In this document: positions 63,022 through 64,000 of the stretch, piece by piece
Layout of the letters: each line of letters opens with the position of its first letter
Numbering within the stretch: the stretch's first letter is position 1
NCBI GenBank assembly: GCA_900016865.1
Contig: FIZI01000013.1
Span: 62,001-126,000, forward strand
Length of the DNA: 64,000 bases
DNA from: an uncultured Clostridia bacterium
GTDB taxonomy: Bacteria; Bacillota; DTU014
Direction of reading: 5' to 3'
The notes under the pieces: model-generated
The model's input: only the letters and a program-made list of their open reading frames with translations
What the model was told of the DNA's origin: nothing
Database searches by the model: none
Position numbers and translations under genes: made by a program

Positions 63022-63505
63022 TTTAGGTTGGAGAGCGGCATACGTTGTTTGTGCCGTCCTCTGCGTGTCAGCTGATCAGTTGACCAAACGCATAATCGAG
63101 CAAAAATTGCCGCTGTATAGCCGGGTGCGTCTGTTTGGGCCCGTGTCCCTGACACACCTGAGGAACTCCGGGGCTGCGTTTGGACTGTTTCAAGGATCCT
63201 CACTGTTGCTGGCAGTCATTGGGTTTGCTGTCTTGGGAGCTGCTGTCGCAATATGGGGTATCGGCTTTGGGAGCACCAAGATGAGATGGGGTTTGGTTTT
63301 CTTGGCTTCGGGCAGCGTCGGGAACCTCATCGACCGACTGGTGCGAGGAGCTGTAGTCGACTTCGTAGATCTCGGGTTTTGGCCCGTGTTCAACCTGGCC
63401 GATGTGCTGATCGTAACAGGTGTCTTGCTGGCACTGTGTGCAGCGCTCTTTGACAAGGACGTCCTAGATCAGCCAGCCGGGCTGTACGACAACAAGGCTG
63501 AATGA
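62999..63505 (+). CDS. lspA: lipoprotein signal peptidase LspA
   Basis: 168 codons from ATG 62999 with GAGGAG at 62989-62994, inside the end of the preceding gene. Four membrane helices. Motifs are VSADQLTKRII, LTHLRNSGAAFGLF, and the catalytic Asp in GNLIDRL and FNLADVLI. It cleaves prolipoprotein signal peptides after Lgt has added diacylglycerol; lgt follows directly, so both steps are encoded together. Confidence 0.96.
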   Translation: MKLKRPISLGWRAAYVVCAVLCVSADQLTKRIIEQKLPLYSRVRLFGPVSLTHLRNSGAAFGLFQGSSLLLAVIGFAVLGAAVAIWGIGFGSTKMRWGLVFLASGSVGNLIDRLVRGAVVDFVDLGFWPVFNLADVLIVTGVLLALCAALFDKDVLDQPAGLYDNKAE

Positions 63506-63518
63506 GAGGCTATCGGTT

Positions 63519-64000
63519 ATGCGGCCTATACTGTTTGAGGTTTTTGGAGTGCCTGTATACTCATACGGATTCGCTCTGGCATTGGCGTTTGCAGTTTCTA
63601 CAGCTGCGGCGGCCCTCGCTTCGCGTAGGCATGGAATTGATCCGGTCCACGTGATTGATTTGGGGATGATCACTTGTGTGTCCTCGATTGTGGGGGCTCG
63701 TCTCGTATTCGTCTTGCTGAACTTGTCCTGGTACCTCGAACATCCCGGCAGCATATTCGTTTTGACAGACGGCGGGCTGTCCTTCCACGGCGGGCTTGCA
63801 GCCGGGATTGTGTCAGGCATACTCTATTGCCGCTTTCGTGGGATCGACAGGTGGCTCATGGCCGACTTGGCTGCTCCGTATATCGCCCTTGGATACTCTA
63901 TCGTGCGGATAGGTTGTTTTCTCCGAGGCTGCTGCTACGGTGTAGCGACTGATGTGCCCTGGGCACTGCCAGCATCTGAGCTGGACGATATCCCGAGACA
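63519..64000 (+). CDS. lgt: prolipoprotein diacylglyceryl transferase Lgt, N-terminal part (cut by window end)
   Basis: The frame from ATG 63519 (GAGAGG about nine bases before) is open to the window end, giving 160 codons. VFGVPVYSYGFALALAF, GGLSFHGGLAAGI and IVRIGCFLRGCCYG are Lgt signatures, including the Arg and the conserved Gly/His residues of the active site. It moves diacylglycerol from phosphatidylglycerol to the lipobox Cys. It starts 13 bases after the lspA stop. Confidence 0.95.
   Translation, partial: MRPILFEVFGVPVYSYGFALALAFAVSTAAAALASRRHGIDPVHVIDLGMITCVSSIVGARLVFVLLNLSWYLEHPGSIFVLTDGGLSFHGGLAAGIVSGILYCRFRGIDRWLMADLAAPYIALGYSIVRIGCFLRGCCYGVATDVPWALPASELDDIPR

Noticed and set aside
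1-64000. tRNA, rRNA, CRISPR, transposase, phage or toxin-antitoxin genes
   Set aside because: Searched by eye for tRNA TTCGANTC arms, spaced repeats and typical protein motifs on both strands; nothing convincing was found.

Overview
The window carries 63 recognisable protein genes, all on the + strand and mostly a few bases apart or overlapping. It reads as a chromosomal stretch of an endospore-forming Bacillota (Clostridia/Limnochordia-like) with about 50-55% G+C. The evidence is spoIVB, spoVFB (dpaB), spoIIIE/ftsK, spoVS, spoIIGA-sigE, sigG and spoIIR, together with RNase J, RNase Y, SepF, a PASTA kinase and meso-DAP biosynthesis genes. About half of the genes start with GTG or TTG. The species cannot be named from the sequence. 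No rRNA, tRNA, insertion sequence, phage gene or CRISPR array was seen.

Layout. 1-359 is the 3' end of rsmB. 565-5479 holds spoIVB and a set of envelope/division genes (steA-like, mctB/steB-like, a family-2 glycosyltransferase, an MraY/WecA-like transferase). 5585-8137 encodes a JAMM-DinG helicase fusion. 8223-23944 matches the B. subtilis ylxY-mlpA-spoVF-asd-dapG-dapA-rnj-spoIIIE region, with dapB where spoVFA would be expected and with uppP and a Na/Pi transporter inserted. 24040-25388 holds rodZ-like, HU and thioredoxin genes. 25424-30969 is rlmN-prpC-prkC-rsgA-rpe. 31330-33395 is an orphan membrane protein plus a short FtsH-like protease. 33513-39087 is cinA-recA-rny-ymdB-spoVS. 39985-53324 is a division and cell wall (dcw) cluster, mraZ to ftsZ, that lacks murE, mraY, murD and murG. 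53409-57024 is spoIIGA-sigE-sigG-spoIIR. 57103-64000 is the ylm/SepF/lspA region, ending inside lgt.

The genes meet around building and remodelling the envelope during growth and sporulation. The dap operon supplies meso-DAP, lysine and the dipicolinate precursor. The dcw cluster makes and directs septal peptidoglycan. SpoIIIE/FtsK moves DNA through the septum. SpoIIR, SpoIIGA, pro-SigE, SigG and SpoIVB carry the forespore/mother-cell signals. PrpC/PrkC senses wall fragments.

Regulatory DNA is the least ordinary part. There is a convincing lysine riboswitch with its own promoter and terminator before dapB. RNase J has a promoter with a palindrome over its -10 region and a terminator hairpin inside its leader. 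RNase Y has a strong promoter and a leader of about 190 nt. A compact three-way-junction fold precedes recA, and four GTGG boxes at exact 10-bp spacing precede mraZ. I did not find a wholly new multi-gene system. The best leads are the leaders, the JAMM-DinG fusion, the FtsH-like pair and two genes with apparently non-canonical start codons.
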